From assembly GCF_001006785.1 (NCBI RefSeq), contig NZ_CDHO01000001.1, positions 496,001-560,000 of the forward strand: 64,000 bases of DNA, read 5' to 3'. Source of the DNA: Hyphomicrobium_B sp001006785 (lineage in GTDB: Bacteria > Pseudomonadota > Alphaproteobacteria > Rhizobiales > Hyphomicrobiaceae). A model generated the notes under the pieces. It did not search any database and had not been told where the DNA came from. It saw nothing but the letters and a program-made list of their open reading frames with translations. Below, piece by piece: positions 55,528-64,000 of this stretch (position 1 is the stretch's first letter; the number at the start of each line of letters is the position of its first letter). The position numbers and the translations under genes were made by a program.

Positions 55528-55794
55528 TTCGATCTTATCTCCGTCATTGTCGTCAGTTTAAAAATGCCGATGGGCCTTGTCGCCTCTTGGCGCAAACCTG
55601 TCAATTCGAGCTTGATCGCGGATATTGAAGGACATGGGTGGCGGCTCGGGCGGGCGTGGAGCGCTCGCGCCCTCATGCCAAAGAAATCGCATGCTTTCGG
55701 GCGTGCCAGTAATTCCTTGACGAAAGCGAATCTGACATGTTGCCGCCTCGTCGGACCGCCGTTTCGCGGCCCTCGCAACAAGGAAACGACGTCC

Positions 55795-56049
55795 ATGGCG
55801 AAAGCAGAAACCACTAGCAAGAGAGTATCTTCGGCGGCTTCGAAGGTTCTTCGCAGCAAATCCGCATCGAAGGCCGAGAAGGCGGTTGCCGCTTCGGCGC
55901 TGACTCAGTCCAGGAACCCGAAGGAAACGACGGGCAAGAAGGTCGCGTCGGCTGCCTCCAAAATCCTGCGCAGCAAGACGGCCAGCAAGCAAGCGAAGTC
56001 GGTTGCGGCTTCCGCGCTGACGCAGAAGGTCAAAGCGAAAAAGAAGTAA
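55795..56049 (+). CDS. Small basic protein with two tandem repeats
   Basis: An 84-residue Lys/Ser/Ala-rich protein made of two copies of a repeat of about 32-36 residues: KRVSSAASKVLRSKSASKAE ... AASALTQS and KKVASAASKILRSKTASKQA ... AASALTQK. It has no signal peptide and high positive charge, so nucleic-acid binding is possible but unproven. AAGGAAAC precedes the ATG. I have no named family for it; the same repeat style occurs in small rhizobial proteins, from memory. Divergent from dapD. Confidence 0.75.
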   Translation: MAKAETTSKRVSSAASKVLRSKSASKAEKAVAASALTQSRNPKETTGKKVASAASKILRSKTASKQAKSVAASALTQKVKAKKK

Positions 56050-56063
56050 TTCGTCGCCAAGGA

Positions 56064-56155
56064 CGTTATCCCGGCGAAGGCCGGGATCCGTCCAGGTTCG
56101 ATCTCTGCGTAAATCCTGATGTTGGGATAGATCCCCGCCTGCGCGGGGATGACGT
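56064..56155. repeat. Inverted pair of REP-like elements
   Basis: The left element (56064-56092) holds CGTTATCCCGGCGAAGGCC and GGGATCC. The right one (56124-56155) is its inverted relative, GATCCCCGCCTGCGCGGGG followed by ATGACG. They lie in the 117-base gap between convergent genes and may also end transcripts. Confidence 0.75.
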
Positions 56156-56166
56156 TTGTGGGCGGG

Positions 56167-56814
56167 CTAGTTCATCGCTGCCTGGATGAGCTTTTTGGCG
56201 TCGTCGGAATCCCACTCGGCCGAGCCGGCGAGCCGTCCGACTTCAAGCCCATCCTTGTTGATCAGGATCGTCGTCGGCATGCCGAGGAGCTTCAGCTCCA
56301 TGCCCTGCTTGGCGGTCGGATCGGCGTAAAGCACGACCTTGTCGGCCTTCAGATCGTCGAGGAACTTGCGCGAGGCCTCGTAGCCTTTGCGGTCGAGGCT
56401 CAGCGCGACGACTTCGAATTTGTCGCCCCCGAGTTCAGCCTGCAGGCGGTTCAGAGCCGGCATTTCCTCGCGGCACGGGCCGCACCACGTCGCCCAGAGG
56501 TTCAGCAGGATTGTTTTGCCCTTGAGGCTCGAGAGCGTCAGTTCCTTGCCTGCGGCATCCTGGAATTTGATGTCCGGCAGCGGCTCCGGCGTCTTCTTGG
56601 CGACGAAGGCTGCCATTTTTCCGAACTTGAATGACGATTCACCCGATGCGCCGACGCTCGGGGCAGAGAAATCCTGGGCAACGGCGCCGGATTTTTCTGA
56701 ACCTGCGTTGTCGAACCCGCCTCCGATAACGTATACGGCGCCGAACCCGATGAGCGCTGTCAGCGCCACGATCCAAAGAGCCTTCTGCAGCCCAACCGCG
56801 TTGTTCGTTGCCAT
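56167..56814 (-). CDS. tlpA: TlpA-type thiol:disulfide oxidoreductase
   Basis: A 215-residue membrane-anchored thioredoxin-like protein. One N-terminal helix (LWIVALTALIGFGAVYVIGG) and a periplasmic domain with the active site WCGPC in NLWATWCGPCREEMPAL at about residue 115, and the cis-Pro in LLGMPTTILIN. TlpA keeps Cys of cytochrome oxidase assembly factors reduced, which would include SenC-type proteins. It is divergent from argH, as in other members of the class. Confidence 0.93.
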   Translation of the reverse strand: MATNNAVGLQKALWIVALTALIGFGAVYVIGGGFDNAGSEKSGAVAQDFSAPSVGASGESSFKFGKMAAFVAKKTPEPLPDIKFQDAAGKELTLSSLKGKTILLNLWATWCGPCREEMPALNRLQAELGGDKFEVVALSLDRKGYEASRKFLDDLKADKVVLYADPTAKQGMELKLLGMPTTILINKDGLEVGRLAGSAEWDSDDAKKLIQAAMN

Positions 56815-56851
56815 CTGGGACCCTTGTTTCTCTCGCTAAACGGAGCCGCTC

Positions 56852-58261
56852 GTGACCGATAAGCCCGCCAACGCCATGTGGGGTGGCCGTTTCCAAATGT
56901 CTCCGGCCGAGATCATGCAGGAGATAAATGCCTCCATCGGCTTCGACAAGCGACTCGCGCCGCAGGACATTCGCGGCTCAAAGGCGCACGCACAAATGCT
57001 TGCGGAAGCCGGTATTTTAACGAAATCCGACGCGAAGGAGATCGTCAAAGGGCTTGACCAGGTCCAGGCGGAGATCGACGCCGGGACGTTCGAGTTCTCG
57101 GTGGCGCTGGAAGACGTTCACATGAACGTCGAGAACCGGCTCAAAACCTTGATCGGAGCGGCCGCCGGGCGGCTGCATACGGCGCGCTCGCGCAACGATC
57201 AGGTGGCGACCGATTTCCGGCTTTATGTGCGCGATGCGATCGATGGGATCGACGCGGCTCTGGAGCGCGTACAGCAGGCGCTGGCGGAAAAAGCCGAAGC
57301 GCATGCCGCGACCGTCATGCCGGGGTTCACGCATCTGCAACCGGCGCAACCCGTCACGTTCGGACATCATCTGCTCGCCTACGTGGAAATGATCGCGCGC
57401 GACCGGGGCCGCTTCGCGGACGCCCGCAAGCGGCTGAACGAGAGCCCGCTGGGCTCGGCGGCGCTCGCCGGGACGTCGTTCCCCATCGATCGGAAGAGAA
57501 CCGCGGAAGCGCTGGGCTTTGACCGCCCGATGGCGAATTCGCTCGATGGCGTGTCGGACCGCGATTTCGCGCTTGAAACGCTGGCGGCGGCGACGATTAC
57601 GGCCATTCATTTCTCGCGGCTCGCGGAAGAGATCGTCATCTGGATGACGCCGCAGTTCGGCTTCGTGAAGCTGTCTGATCGGTTCACGACCGGTTCGTCG
57701 ATCATGCCGCAAAAACGTAACCCGGACGCGGCCGAGCTGGCGCGCGCGAAGGTGGGGCGGATCGCGGCGGCATTCCAGGGGCTCGCGATGGTCATGAAGG
57801 GCCTGCCGCTCGCCTACTCGAAGGACATGCAGGAAGACAAGGAAACGACGTTCGACGCGCTGGCGAGCCTCAGGCTCGTGATGGCGGCGATGGCGGGCAT
57901 GATCGGCGATCTGGAGCCGGTGCCGGAGGCCATGCGCGCTGCCGCAGGACGCGGGTATTCGACGGCCACCGATCTCGCCGACTGGCTCGTCCGGGAACTC
58001 AAGATGCCGTTCCGGGACGCGCATCACGTCACCGGCTCGATCGTGAAGGCGGCGGAAACGAAGGGTCTCGACCTCGACAAGTTGCCGCTGGCCGATATGC
58101 AGGCCATCGAGCCCAAGATCACGAAGGCCGTCTTTTCGGTGCTTTCGGTCGAAAACTCGGTCAAGAGCCGAACCAGCTATGGGGGAACTGCGCCACAGAA
58201 CGTCCTCAAAATGGCGCGTCACTGGCTGCGGCGGTTGGAAAAGGACCGCGCGAAGGGCTAG
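56852..58261 (+). CDS. argH: Argininosuccinate lyase
   Basis: A 469-residue enzyme of the fumarase superfamily that splits argininosuccinate into arginine and fumarate. The signature GSSIMPQKRNPD at about residue 285 is complete, and AMWGGRFQMSPAEIMQEINA and HTARSRNDQVATDFRLYVRD are typical of the N-terminal part. The start is GTG at 56852, six bases after CGGAG. lptM and lysA follow on the same strand. Confidence 0.97.
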   Translation: MTDKPANAMWGGRFQMSPAEIMQEINASIGFDKRLAPQDIRGSKAHAQMLAEAGILTKSDAKEIVKGLDQVQAEIDAGTFEFSVALEDVHMNVENRLKTLIGAAAGRLHTARSRNDQVATDFRLYVRDAIDGIDAALERVQQALAEKAEAHAATVMPGFTHLQPAQPVTFGHHLLAYVEMIARDRGRFADARKRLNESPLGSAALAGTSFPIDRKRTAEALGFDRPMANSLDGVSDRDFALETLAAATITAIHFSRLAEEIVIWMTPQFGFVKLSDRFTTGSSIMPQKRNPDAAELARAKVGRIAAAFQGLAMVMKGLPLAYSKDMQEDKETTFDALASLRLVMAAMAGMIGDLEPVPEAMRAAAGRGYSTATDLADWLVRELKMPFRDAHHVTGSIVKAAETKGLDLDKLPLADMQAIEPKITKAVFSVLSVENSVKSRTSYGGTAPQNVLKMARHWLRRLEKDRAKG

Positions 58262-58318
58262 AACAGGCTGGCAGATTGCCCGCTTTTCCGGGCCGTGGGG
58301 TTTTGGAGACACGCACGT

Positions 58319-58540
58319 ATGGCAGCGCTTTTGCGCCTCAAGTCGCTGGTGGCCGTGGCCCTGCTGTGCGCGGTGGGGTTCGGCTTCGCGGGCTGTGGCG
58401 TTAAGGGACCGCTTGAGCCGCCGCCCGAGGCCAAGGTCGCGGGCGAAGCGAAGTCTCCGGATGCGCGCGATCCAGGCTCCAATTCGGATGCGCCGAAGAA
58501 GCCGCATGAGGGCTTCGTTCTCGATCCGCTGCTGCGCTAG
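58319..58540 (+). CDS. lptM: LptM lipoprotein (YifL type)
   Basis: A 73-residue lipoprotein. The signal ends in a lipobox (GFGFAGC), then the family start GCGVKGPLEPPP and a disordered Pro/Ala tail. In E. coli LptM binds the LptDE lipopolysaccharide export pore and helps its oxidation. The gene commonly sits between argH and lysA, as here. An in-frame start eight codons upstream is possible. Confidence 0.9.
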   Translation: MAALLRLKSLVAVALLCAVGFGFAGCGVKGPLEPPPEAKVAGEAKSPDARDPGSNSDAPKKPHEGFVLDPLLR

Positions 58541-58676
58541 AGCTTTTCCGGAAGCACTCCAGCCTTCGACAACCAGAATTTGAAATTCCAGCCGCGACAC
58601 AGACGATAAGTCTGGACGGGCCACTGCGGTGCGGGCATGACGATTGGAAAATTCCAACCGTAAGCTGATCAGCCCC

Positions 58677-59948
58677 ATGCACCACTTCCACTACAAGAAC
58701 GGCATTCTGCATGCCGAGGACGTCAGCCTCGCGCGCATTGCGGACGAGGTCGGGACGCCGTTCTATGTCTATTCGACGGCGACGCTCGAACGTCATTACA
58801 AAGTGCTGGCTGAGGCGTTCCGCGATCAGAAGGCGCTGATCTGCTTCGCGGTCAAAGCCAATTCCAATCAGGCGGTGCTGGCGACGATGGCGCGGCTGGG
58901 CGCGGGCATGGACGTCGTCTCGGAGGGCGAGCTTCGGCGCGCGCGGACGGCAGGCGTTCCCGCCTCGAAGATCATTTTCGCAGGCGTCGGCAAAACGCGT
59001 GGCGAGATGGCGTATGCGCTGGAGGAAGGCATTCTCGGCTTCAATGTCGAGAGTGAGCCGGAGCTTCTGGCGCTGAGCGAAGTTGCGACGGCGCTCGGCA
59101 AGACGGCGTCGATCGCGATCCGCGTCAATCCGGATGTCGATGCGAAAACGCATGCGAAGATTTCAACCGGCAAGGCCGAAAACAAGTTCGGCGTGCCGTT
59201 CGAGGATGCGCGCGAACTTTATGCGCGGGCGGCGAAGCTGCCGGGCCTCAAGATTTCCGGCATTCACATGCACATCGGCAGCCAGATCACCGATCTTGCG
59301 CCGTTCCGCGATGCCTTCGCGCTGTTGCACGATCTGGCGCGCGATCTGATCGCAGATGGTATTCGCCTTGAGCATCTCGATATCGGCGGCGGGCTCGGCG
59401 TGCCGTATCGCGGCGCCAACGACATCCCGCCGACGCCGGATGAATATGCGGCCGTCGTCAAAGCCGCGCTGGGCGATCTCGGTTTGAAGATCGTGCTGGA
59501 GCCGGGCCGCATGATCGTCGGCAACGCGGGTCTGCTCGTGACGCGCGTCACCTACGTGAAGGAAGGCGAGGACAAGACGTTCACCATCGTCGATGCGGCG
59601 ATGAATGATCTCATCCGGCCGACGCTCTATGAAGCCTATCACGAGATCTGGCCGGTCGCGGAGCAGCGCAACGATATGGCTCCGGTGCAGCAGGACGTCG
59701 TCGGACCGGTATGCGAGACGGGTGATTTTCTCGCCGAGGATCGAGCGCTGCCGCCGTCGGAACCGGGCGATCTTCTGGCGGTGATGACGGCGGGCGCTTA
59801 CGGGGCGGTGATGTCGTCGACTTACAACACGCGCTTGCTGGTTCCGGAAGTGCTGGTCAGCGGCGATCGTTATGCGGTCGTCCGGCCGCGCCCGAGCTAC
59901 GACGATCTCATCGGCGCGGATAAGCTGCCGCCGTGGATCGCGGGTTGA
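58677..59948 (+). CDS. lysA: Diaminopimelate decarboxylase
   Basis: A 423-residue PLP enzyme that makes lysine from meso-diaminopimelate. The PLP Lys is in CFAVKANSNQAVL at about residue 60, and other marks are GAGMDVVSEGELRRA, GIHMHIGSQITD, HLDIGGGLGVPY and EPGRMIVGNAG, with the catalytic Cys region GPVCETGDFLA. The start ATG 58677 (MHHFHYKNG) is chosen over a TTG 11 codons upstream because it fits the family beginning. It ends the argH-lptM-lysA run. Confidence 0.96.
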   Translation: MHHFHYKNGILHAEDVSLARIADEVGTPFYVYSTATLERHYKVLAEAFRDQKALICFAVKANSNQAVLATMARLGAGMDVVSEGELRRARTAGVPASKIIFAGVGKTRGEMAYALEEGILGFNVESEPELLALSEVATALGKTASIAIRVNPDVDAKTHAKISTGKAENKFGVPFEDARELYARAAKLPGLKISGIHMHIGSQITDLAPFRDAFALLHDLARDLIADGIRLEHLDIGGGLGVPYRGANDIPPTPDEYAAVVKAALGDLGLKIVLEPGRMIVGNAGLLVTRVTYVKEGEDKTFTIVDAAMNDLIRPTLYEAYHEIWPVAEQRNDMAPVQQDVVGPVCETGDFLAEDRALPPSEPGDLLAVMTAGAYGAVMSSTYNTRLLVPEVLVSGDRYAVVRPRPSYDDLIGADKLPPWIAG

Positions 59949-60176
59949 TTGAACTCGCGCTTTCGCTCCGTTGCGCCAGCCGCGCTCGGTTCCATTTCCC
60001 ATTCCGTCATGGCCGCGAAGGCGGACTTGACGTTGGTGGGATAGCGGCTGCTGGGACAGACCGGAATTCGGCAACAATTGCGCCCGATAATCGTTGAAGT
60101 TACGGGCGTTTCGCCGGGCGGCGACGTTGCATTTTGTTAAGGGACGGGGCGTTTTGCCCATGTTAGGCTAGACCTA

Positions 60177-62867
60177 ATGGCTGACCCTCACACCACGGAT
60201 CAGAGTTCCGCGCTGTCGCGGTCTTTTGCGCGCAAAGTTCGCCTCAGCACGTTCGCTCTGGTGTTCGAGCGGCTGTGGCCGCGACTATGGCTGCTGATCG
60301 GCATCGCGCTGTTGTTTGCGCTGGTGTCGTTCGCGGGCGTCTGGCCTTATCTCGATCCTTTCGTCCATAAGGCGTTGCTCGCGGCGTTCGCGACGGCGGC
60401 GCTTGCGGCCGCGATCTATGCCGCGCGCATTCCGTGGCCGACGCGCGATGAAGCAATCCGGCGCATCGAGCGGCGTTCCGGAATTCCGCATCGTCCGGCT
60501 ACGTCTTACGAAGACACGCTTTCGTCCGGCACCTCGAATGCTGAAACGTCGGCGCTTTGGCAGGCGCATCGCGAGCGCTTGGCGCGCGCAATCGCGCGGC
60601 TGCGCGTCGGCAATCCGCGGCCGCGGACGGATCGTTTCGATCCGTGGGCCTTGCGCGGGCTTGCGATGCTGCTGCTGATTCCGGCTGCGCTTTTGGTGAC
60701 GGGAAGTCTTGGTGACCGGCTCGCGTCGGCGTTTCGCTTCGGCGTCGCGGGCCCTGGTACGCCGACGCGCGTCGATGCCTGGGTCACGCCGCCGCCCTAT
60801 ACGGCGCTGCCGCCGGTTTTGCTGTCCGACGGTTCGCAGCAGGCATCTGCCGACGATGAAAATAAGAAGCGCTTTTTCGAGGTTCCCGATCACAGCCTGC
60901 TGACGCTGCGCGGCGTCGGCTTTGGTTCGGACGGGGTGGCGCTCGAGGTGTTAAGCGACGGTTCGCCCGATGTGACGCGCGTGACGCCCGAACCGCGCAA
61001 GGCGGGTGATACGTCGAGCGTTGCGGAAGTGCGCTACGAGCTTCGCAAGTCGTCTCGCATTCGAGCGCTGTCCGGCTCGCGCGAGCTTGGACAATGGACG
61101 TTCGACGTCATCGTCGACGAGCCGCCGACGATCGCGATGACGAAAGAGATCACCGGCACGCCGCGCGGGTCGATGCGGATGACGTATGCCGCGGAAGACG
61201 ATTACGGCGTCGCCAGCGCGGAAGTAAAAGTCCAGCCATTGCCGCCGAAGGCCGGCGATCCGGCGACGTCGTGGGCACGGCCGCCGCCGCTCACCGGGCC
61301 GCGATTGCCGCTCGAGCCGCCGCCGGTCCTGAGCCTCAAGATTCCGCGACCGGGCGCGAAGAAAGTTGAATCATCCACGCTGCTCGAAATCGGCGAGCAT
61401 CCGTGGGCCGGGCAGCGCGTGCGGCTGTGGCTGCAAGCAACCGATGTCGGCGGTCAGGTCGGACGCAGCAAGCCGATCGAAATCGTGCTGCCTGCGCGGC
61501 GTTTCAAGAATCCGCTGGCGCGGGCGTTGATCGAGCAGCGCCGGAAGCTGGCGGAGGACTCGCGCAACCGGTCGACCGTCGCCCGAGCTCTCGATGCGCT
61601 GACGATGGAGCCTGAAGGCTTCATCACGGATACGTCCGTGTATCTGGGATTGCGCGCGATCTATCATCGGCTCGATCGCGAGATGTCGCGCGAGACGTTG
61701 AAGGAGTCGGTCGACGAACTCTGGCAGATCGCGCTCAAGGTCGAGGACGGCAATCTTTCGCAGGCCGAGCGTGCGCTTAAAGATGCGCAGGATCAGCTTT
61801 CGAATGCGCTGCAGAAGGGCGACGACAAGGAAATTCAGGACGCGCTCGCGGAGCTGAAAAAGCGGCTCAACGATTATCTCAACGAGATGCAGAAAAACGC
61901 GGATAAGGAAAATCCGCAGGGCGACCAGCAGCAAGACGATCAGATGCAGGAGCTGGGCCAGCAAGATCTCGATCAGATGATGAAGGACCTCGAGAAAAAC
62001 GCGCGCCAGGGGTCGCGCGAAGAGGCCGAGCGCATGCTGTCGGAATTGCGCGAGCTGATGGACCGTCTGCAGGCGAACAATACGCCGGAGTCGCGGGCGC
62101 AGCAGCAGCGCACGCAGCAGATGATGAAGAAGCTCAACGAACTCGATAATCTTGCGCGCCGGCAGCAAGAACTCATGGACGATACGTTCAAGGAGCAGCG
62201 GCGCCGGGAAGGCGGTCAGCAGCCCGAGGGCGGTTCGCAGGACGATCCTAACGGGCAAGGCTCGCCGAAAGCAGGAAAAGGCCAGCAAGGCCGGACGCCG
62301 CAAGGCGGACAAAGCGGTATGGACCCCGGTCGCCAAGGCGGCGGCGAGCAGGGCGAAGGCCAGCAGGGCAGAGACGGAAACAACGTCGGGCGGCAGCAGC
62401 GCGGCAAGGGCGGCTTGCAGGACCGGCAGGCGCAGTTACGCGAGCAGCTCGACCAATTGAAGAAAGAGTTGGAGCAAATGGGCTCCGGCGATCCGGATAA
62501 GCTCGGTAATGCGCAGAAGTCGATGGGTAACGCCGAAGACGCGCTGAAGCAAAACGATCTCGACGAGGCAGGCAATCAGCAGGCGGAAGCGCTGCAGCAG
62601 ATGCGCGAGAGTGCACAGCAGATGGCCGAGCAGATGCAGAAGAATGCGCAGCAGCGGCTCGGGCGCGGCGGTAATTCTCCGCGCGATCCGCTCGGGCGGC
62701 CGCAACGCGCGCAGGGGCCTGATCTCGGAACGTCGGTCAAAGTGCCGGATGCCATCGACGCGCAGCGGGCGCGCGAAATTCTGGAAGAGCTGCGCAAGCG
62801 GTCGGGCGACAGCCTTCGTCCACAGGACGAGCTTGATTACATCGACCGGCTGCTGAAGCGGTTCTGA
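60177..62867 (+). CDS. DUF4175 (TIGR02302) large membrane protein
   Basis: An 896-residue protein of the alphaproteobacterial DUF4175 family. Three hydrophobic segments lie in the first 180 residues (LWLLIGIALLFALVSFAGVW, AFATAALAAAIYAARI, LRGLAMLLLIPAALLVTG), then a periplasmic region with beta-rich domains (residues 200-450), a charged helical part, and a long Gln/Gly-rich, coiled-coil-like C-terminus (DQLKKELEQMGSGDPDKL). Function is not established. It follows lysA by 228 bases and has its own promoter region. Confidence 0.9.
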   Translation: MADPHTTDQSSALSRSFARKVRLSTFALVFERLWPRLWLLIGIALLFALVSFAGVWPYLDPFVHKALLAAFATAALAAAIYAARIPWPTRDEAIRRIERRSGIPHRPATSYEDTLSSGTSNAETSALWQAHRERLARAIARLRVGNPRPRTDRFDPWALRGLAMLLLIPAALLVTGSLGDRLASAFRFGVAGPGTPTRVDAWVTPPPYTALPPVLLSDGSQQASADDENKKRFFEVPDHSLLTLRGVGFGSDGVALEVLSDGSPDVTRVTPEPRKAGDTSSVAEVRYELRKSSRIRALSGSRELGQWTFDVIVDEPPTIAMTKEITGTPRGSMRMTYAAEDDYGVASAEVKVQPLPPKAGDPATSWARPPPLTGPRLPLEPPPVLSLKIPRPGAKKVESSTLLEIGEHPWAGQRVRLWLQATDVGGQVGRSKPIEIVLPARRFKNPLARALIEQRRKLAEDSRNRSTVARALDALTMEPEGFITDTSVYLGLRAIYHRLDREMSRETLKESVDELWQIALKVEDGNLSQAERALKDAQDQLSNALQKGDDKEIQDALAELKKRLNDYLNEMQKNADKENPQGDQQQDDQMQELGQQDLDQMMKDLEKNARQGSREEAERMLSELRELMDRLQANNTPESRAQQQRTQQMMKKLNELDNLARRQQELMDDTFKEQRRREGGQQPEGGSQDDPNGQGSPKAGKGQQGRTPQGGQSGMDPGRQGGGEQGEGQQGRDGNNVGRQQRGKGGLQDRQAQLREQLDQLKKELEQMGSGDPDKLGNAQKSMGNAEDALKQNDLDEAGNQQAEALQQMRESAQQMAEQMQKNAQQRLGRGGNSPRDPLGRPQRAQGPDLGTSVKVPDAIDAQRAREILEELRKRSGDSLRPQDELDYIDRLLKRF

Positions 62868-62879
62868 TCTCGCTTGAGG

Positions 62880-62963
62880 TCATTTGCGATCGTCGCGCCG
62901 GTTGCGCGAGTGAAAAATCAAACTCTCGATCGCTTCGATCAGGTGGTTGATCACGCGCATCAT
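62880..62963 (-). CDS. Candidate 27-residue small protein
   Basis: Start ATG ATG at the complement of 62958-62963, stop at 62880. The product is 27 residues, with core MRVINHLIEAIESLIF and tail SRNRRDDRK: an amphipathic helix with a basic end. A strong ribosome site AAGGAG lies about seven bases before the first ATG. It is divergent from the LysR gene and faces the end of the DUF4175 gene. It is below the usual length limit for gene callers, so it is easily missed. Expression is unproven. Confidence 0.5.
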   Translation of the reverse strand: MMRVINHLIEAIESLIFHSRNRRDDRK

Positions 62964-63065
62964 TTGCTGGCTCCTTCCTGAAAAGCCAGAGAATGGTGTG
63001 TCCGCAGAACGGTTTAGACAAACGGCATTGCTTTACATGACCTGTTAGTTTTTGTTACATCAGGC

Positions 63066-64000
63066 ATGGTTCGTAAACTGCCTCCTCTCAATGCCTTGAA
63101 GGCGTTCGAGGCCGCCGCCCGGCTTTCGAGCTTTTCGCGCGCGGCCGGCGAACTGAATGTCACGCATGCCGCCATCAGCCGGCACGTGCGTTCGCTCGAA
63201 GAAGAATTTCGGACGCCGCTGTTCGAGCGCACGGGGCGCGGCGTTGAGTTGACGGAGGCGGGCCTGTCTCTGGCGCAAAGCCTGACGAAAAGCTTCGATC
63301 TCATTGCGGCAGCGTCGAGTCAGTTCGCGCGGCCGTCCCGTCGCCGCCGGCGCTTGGTCGTCACATCGGACGTCTCGTTCGCGGCGTTGTGGCTGGCGCC
63401 GAGGATTGCCAAGTTCACGTCGCTTCATCCGGGCATCGATCTTGTGGTCGACCCGAGTCATCGGCTCGTTGATTTCGGCAAGGAGGATGTCGATCTCGGT
63501 GTTCGTTACGGATTCGGCGAATGGGAGGGCGTCGACGCGCGCAAGCTTGTCGAGTCGCAGCTGATGTTGGTGTGCAGTCCGGCGTACCTGCGCGCGCATC
63601 CGCTGTCGGCGGCAAGCGATCTCGATCCGAGCCTGCTCATTCGCGAGACCGCGAAGGAATGCTGGGAGGCTTGGCTTACGGCTGCGGGTATCATTGAAAC
63701 GATCGTTCCCTCGGGGCCGACGCTCAACGGCGATCTGGCGATCGCGGCGGCTGAAGCTGGGCAAGGTTTCGCAATCGCCGACCAGATTCAGGCAGGGGAC
63801 GCATTGCGTGCGAAACGGATTGTCTCTCCGCTCGACGTCGTCGCATCGCGCGCGAGCTACTATCTGGTGCGGCGCGCGGGTGCGAGAAAGTTGGAGGCCG
63901 CCGAGGTTTTCGAGACGTGGGTTCGCGACGAACTCCACTCGTCCGCGGAGGCTCTAGCGCGATTGCGGACCATTGTTCCAGCGAAGAAGAGCCGGGCGGC
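63066..64000 (+). CDS. LysR-family regulator (GcvA-like), 3' end outside window
   Basis: At least 311 residues; no stop before the window ends. The N-terminal winged helix-turn-helix is VRKLPPLNALKAFEAAARLS and LNVTHAAISRHVRSLEEEF, closest in style to GcvA-type regulators, and the effector domain follows from about residue 95 (RLVVTSDVSFAALWLAPRIA, GVRYGFGEWEG). The target and effector are unknown; the divergent small gene is a candidate target. The start ATG at 63066 has no evident ribosome site and may be leaderless. Confidence 0.9.
   Translation, partial: MVRKLPPLNALKAFEAAARLSSFSRAAGELNVTHAAISRHVRSLEEEFRTPLFERTGRGVELTEAGLSLAQSLTKSFDLIAAASSQFARPSRRRRRLVVTSDVSFAALWLAPRIAKFTSLHPGIDLVVDPSHRLVDFGKEDVDLGVRYGFGEWEGVDARKLVESQLMLVCSPAYLRAHPLSAASDLDPSLLIRETAKECWEAWLTAAGIIETIVPSGPTLNGDLAIAAAEAGQGFAIADQIQAGDALRAKRIVSPLDVVASRASYYLVRRAGARKLEAAEVFETWVRDELHSSAEALARLRTIVPAKKSRA

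Noticed and set aside
57017..58678. 553-residue open frame antisense to argH and lptM
   Set aside because: Arg/His-rich antisense shadow crossing two real genes.

Overview
This window is chromosomal DNA from an alphaproteobacterium of the order Hyphomicrobiales, most likely Hyphomicrobium or a close relative. The 16S gene reads like Hyphomicrobium. The neighbourhood ubiB / ubiE / mutM / rpsT / dnaA / dnaN / recF / gyrB, the cell-cycle regulator GcrA, the RegB-RegA-SenC redox system, a SAM-II riboswitch before metZ, and the tlpA / argH / lptM / lysA and dapD / dapE clusters are all typical of this group. The DNA is GC-rich, so most genes are mirrored by long meaningless antisense frames.

Layout: 0-4 kb holds the cut end of a small secreted protein, a GntP-type permease and an M23 peptidoglycan hydrolase. 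4.2-10.2 kb is one complete rRNA operon (promoter, boxA, 16S, tRNA-Ile, tRNA-Ala, 23S, 5S, terminator). 10.4-19 kb holds a cupredoxin plus FTR1 iron permease pair, small enzymes, the ubiquinone genes ubiB and ubiE, and mutM. A more AT-rich D-glucuronyl C5-epimerase gene is inserted between ubiE and mutM and is bounded by perfect 37-bp direct repeats. 19-28 kb is the replication block rpsT, rhodanese, dnaA, dnaN, recF, gyrB. 28-42 kb holds a Kef-type antiporter, a class A penicillin-binding protein, a YgjP-type metallopeptidase, senC with regB and regA, mmcB, a Lon-like ATPase without its protease domain coupled to a stress-protein-like gene, ppk2 and gcrA. 42-50 kb is mostly arginine and methionine metabolism (argD, argF, hslO, argE, apaG, metZ). 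50-64 kb holds dcd, a small degraded region between two palindromic repeats, an HU gene, dapD/dapE, tlpA, argH, lptM, lysA, a large DUF4175 protein and the start of a LysR regulator.

Working together: dnaA, dnaN, recF, gyrB, mutM, mmcB and dcd cover replication start, clamp loading, supercoiling, repair and nucleotide supply. argD-argF, argE and argH give much of arginine synthesis, and dapD, dapE and lysA give the lysine/diaminopimelate branch that also feeds the wall enzymes. RegB-RegA with SenC ties gene expression and cytochrome oxidase assembly to redox state.

The most unusual points are (1) the C5-epimerase cassette, whose two repeats each end 8-10 bases before a start codon, so insertion seems to have duplicated the ubiE-mutM control region instead of breaking it; (2) inverted stem-loop elements between dnaN and recF, one pair flanking a frameshifted DUF559 endonuclease-like gene and another pair inserted in frame inside recF; (3) a structured, gene-free stretch with a perfect DnaA box and four GANTC sites upstream of the rhodanese-dnaA genes; and (4) an unannotated 27-residue reading frame with a strong ribosome binding site next to the LysR gene. 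No CRISPR array, prophage or complete insertion sequence was seen.
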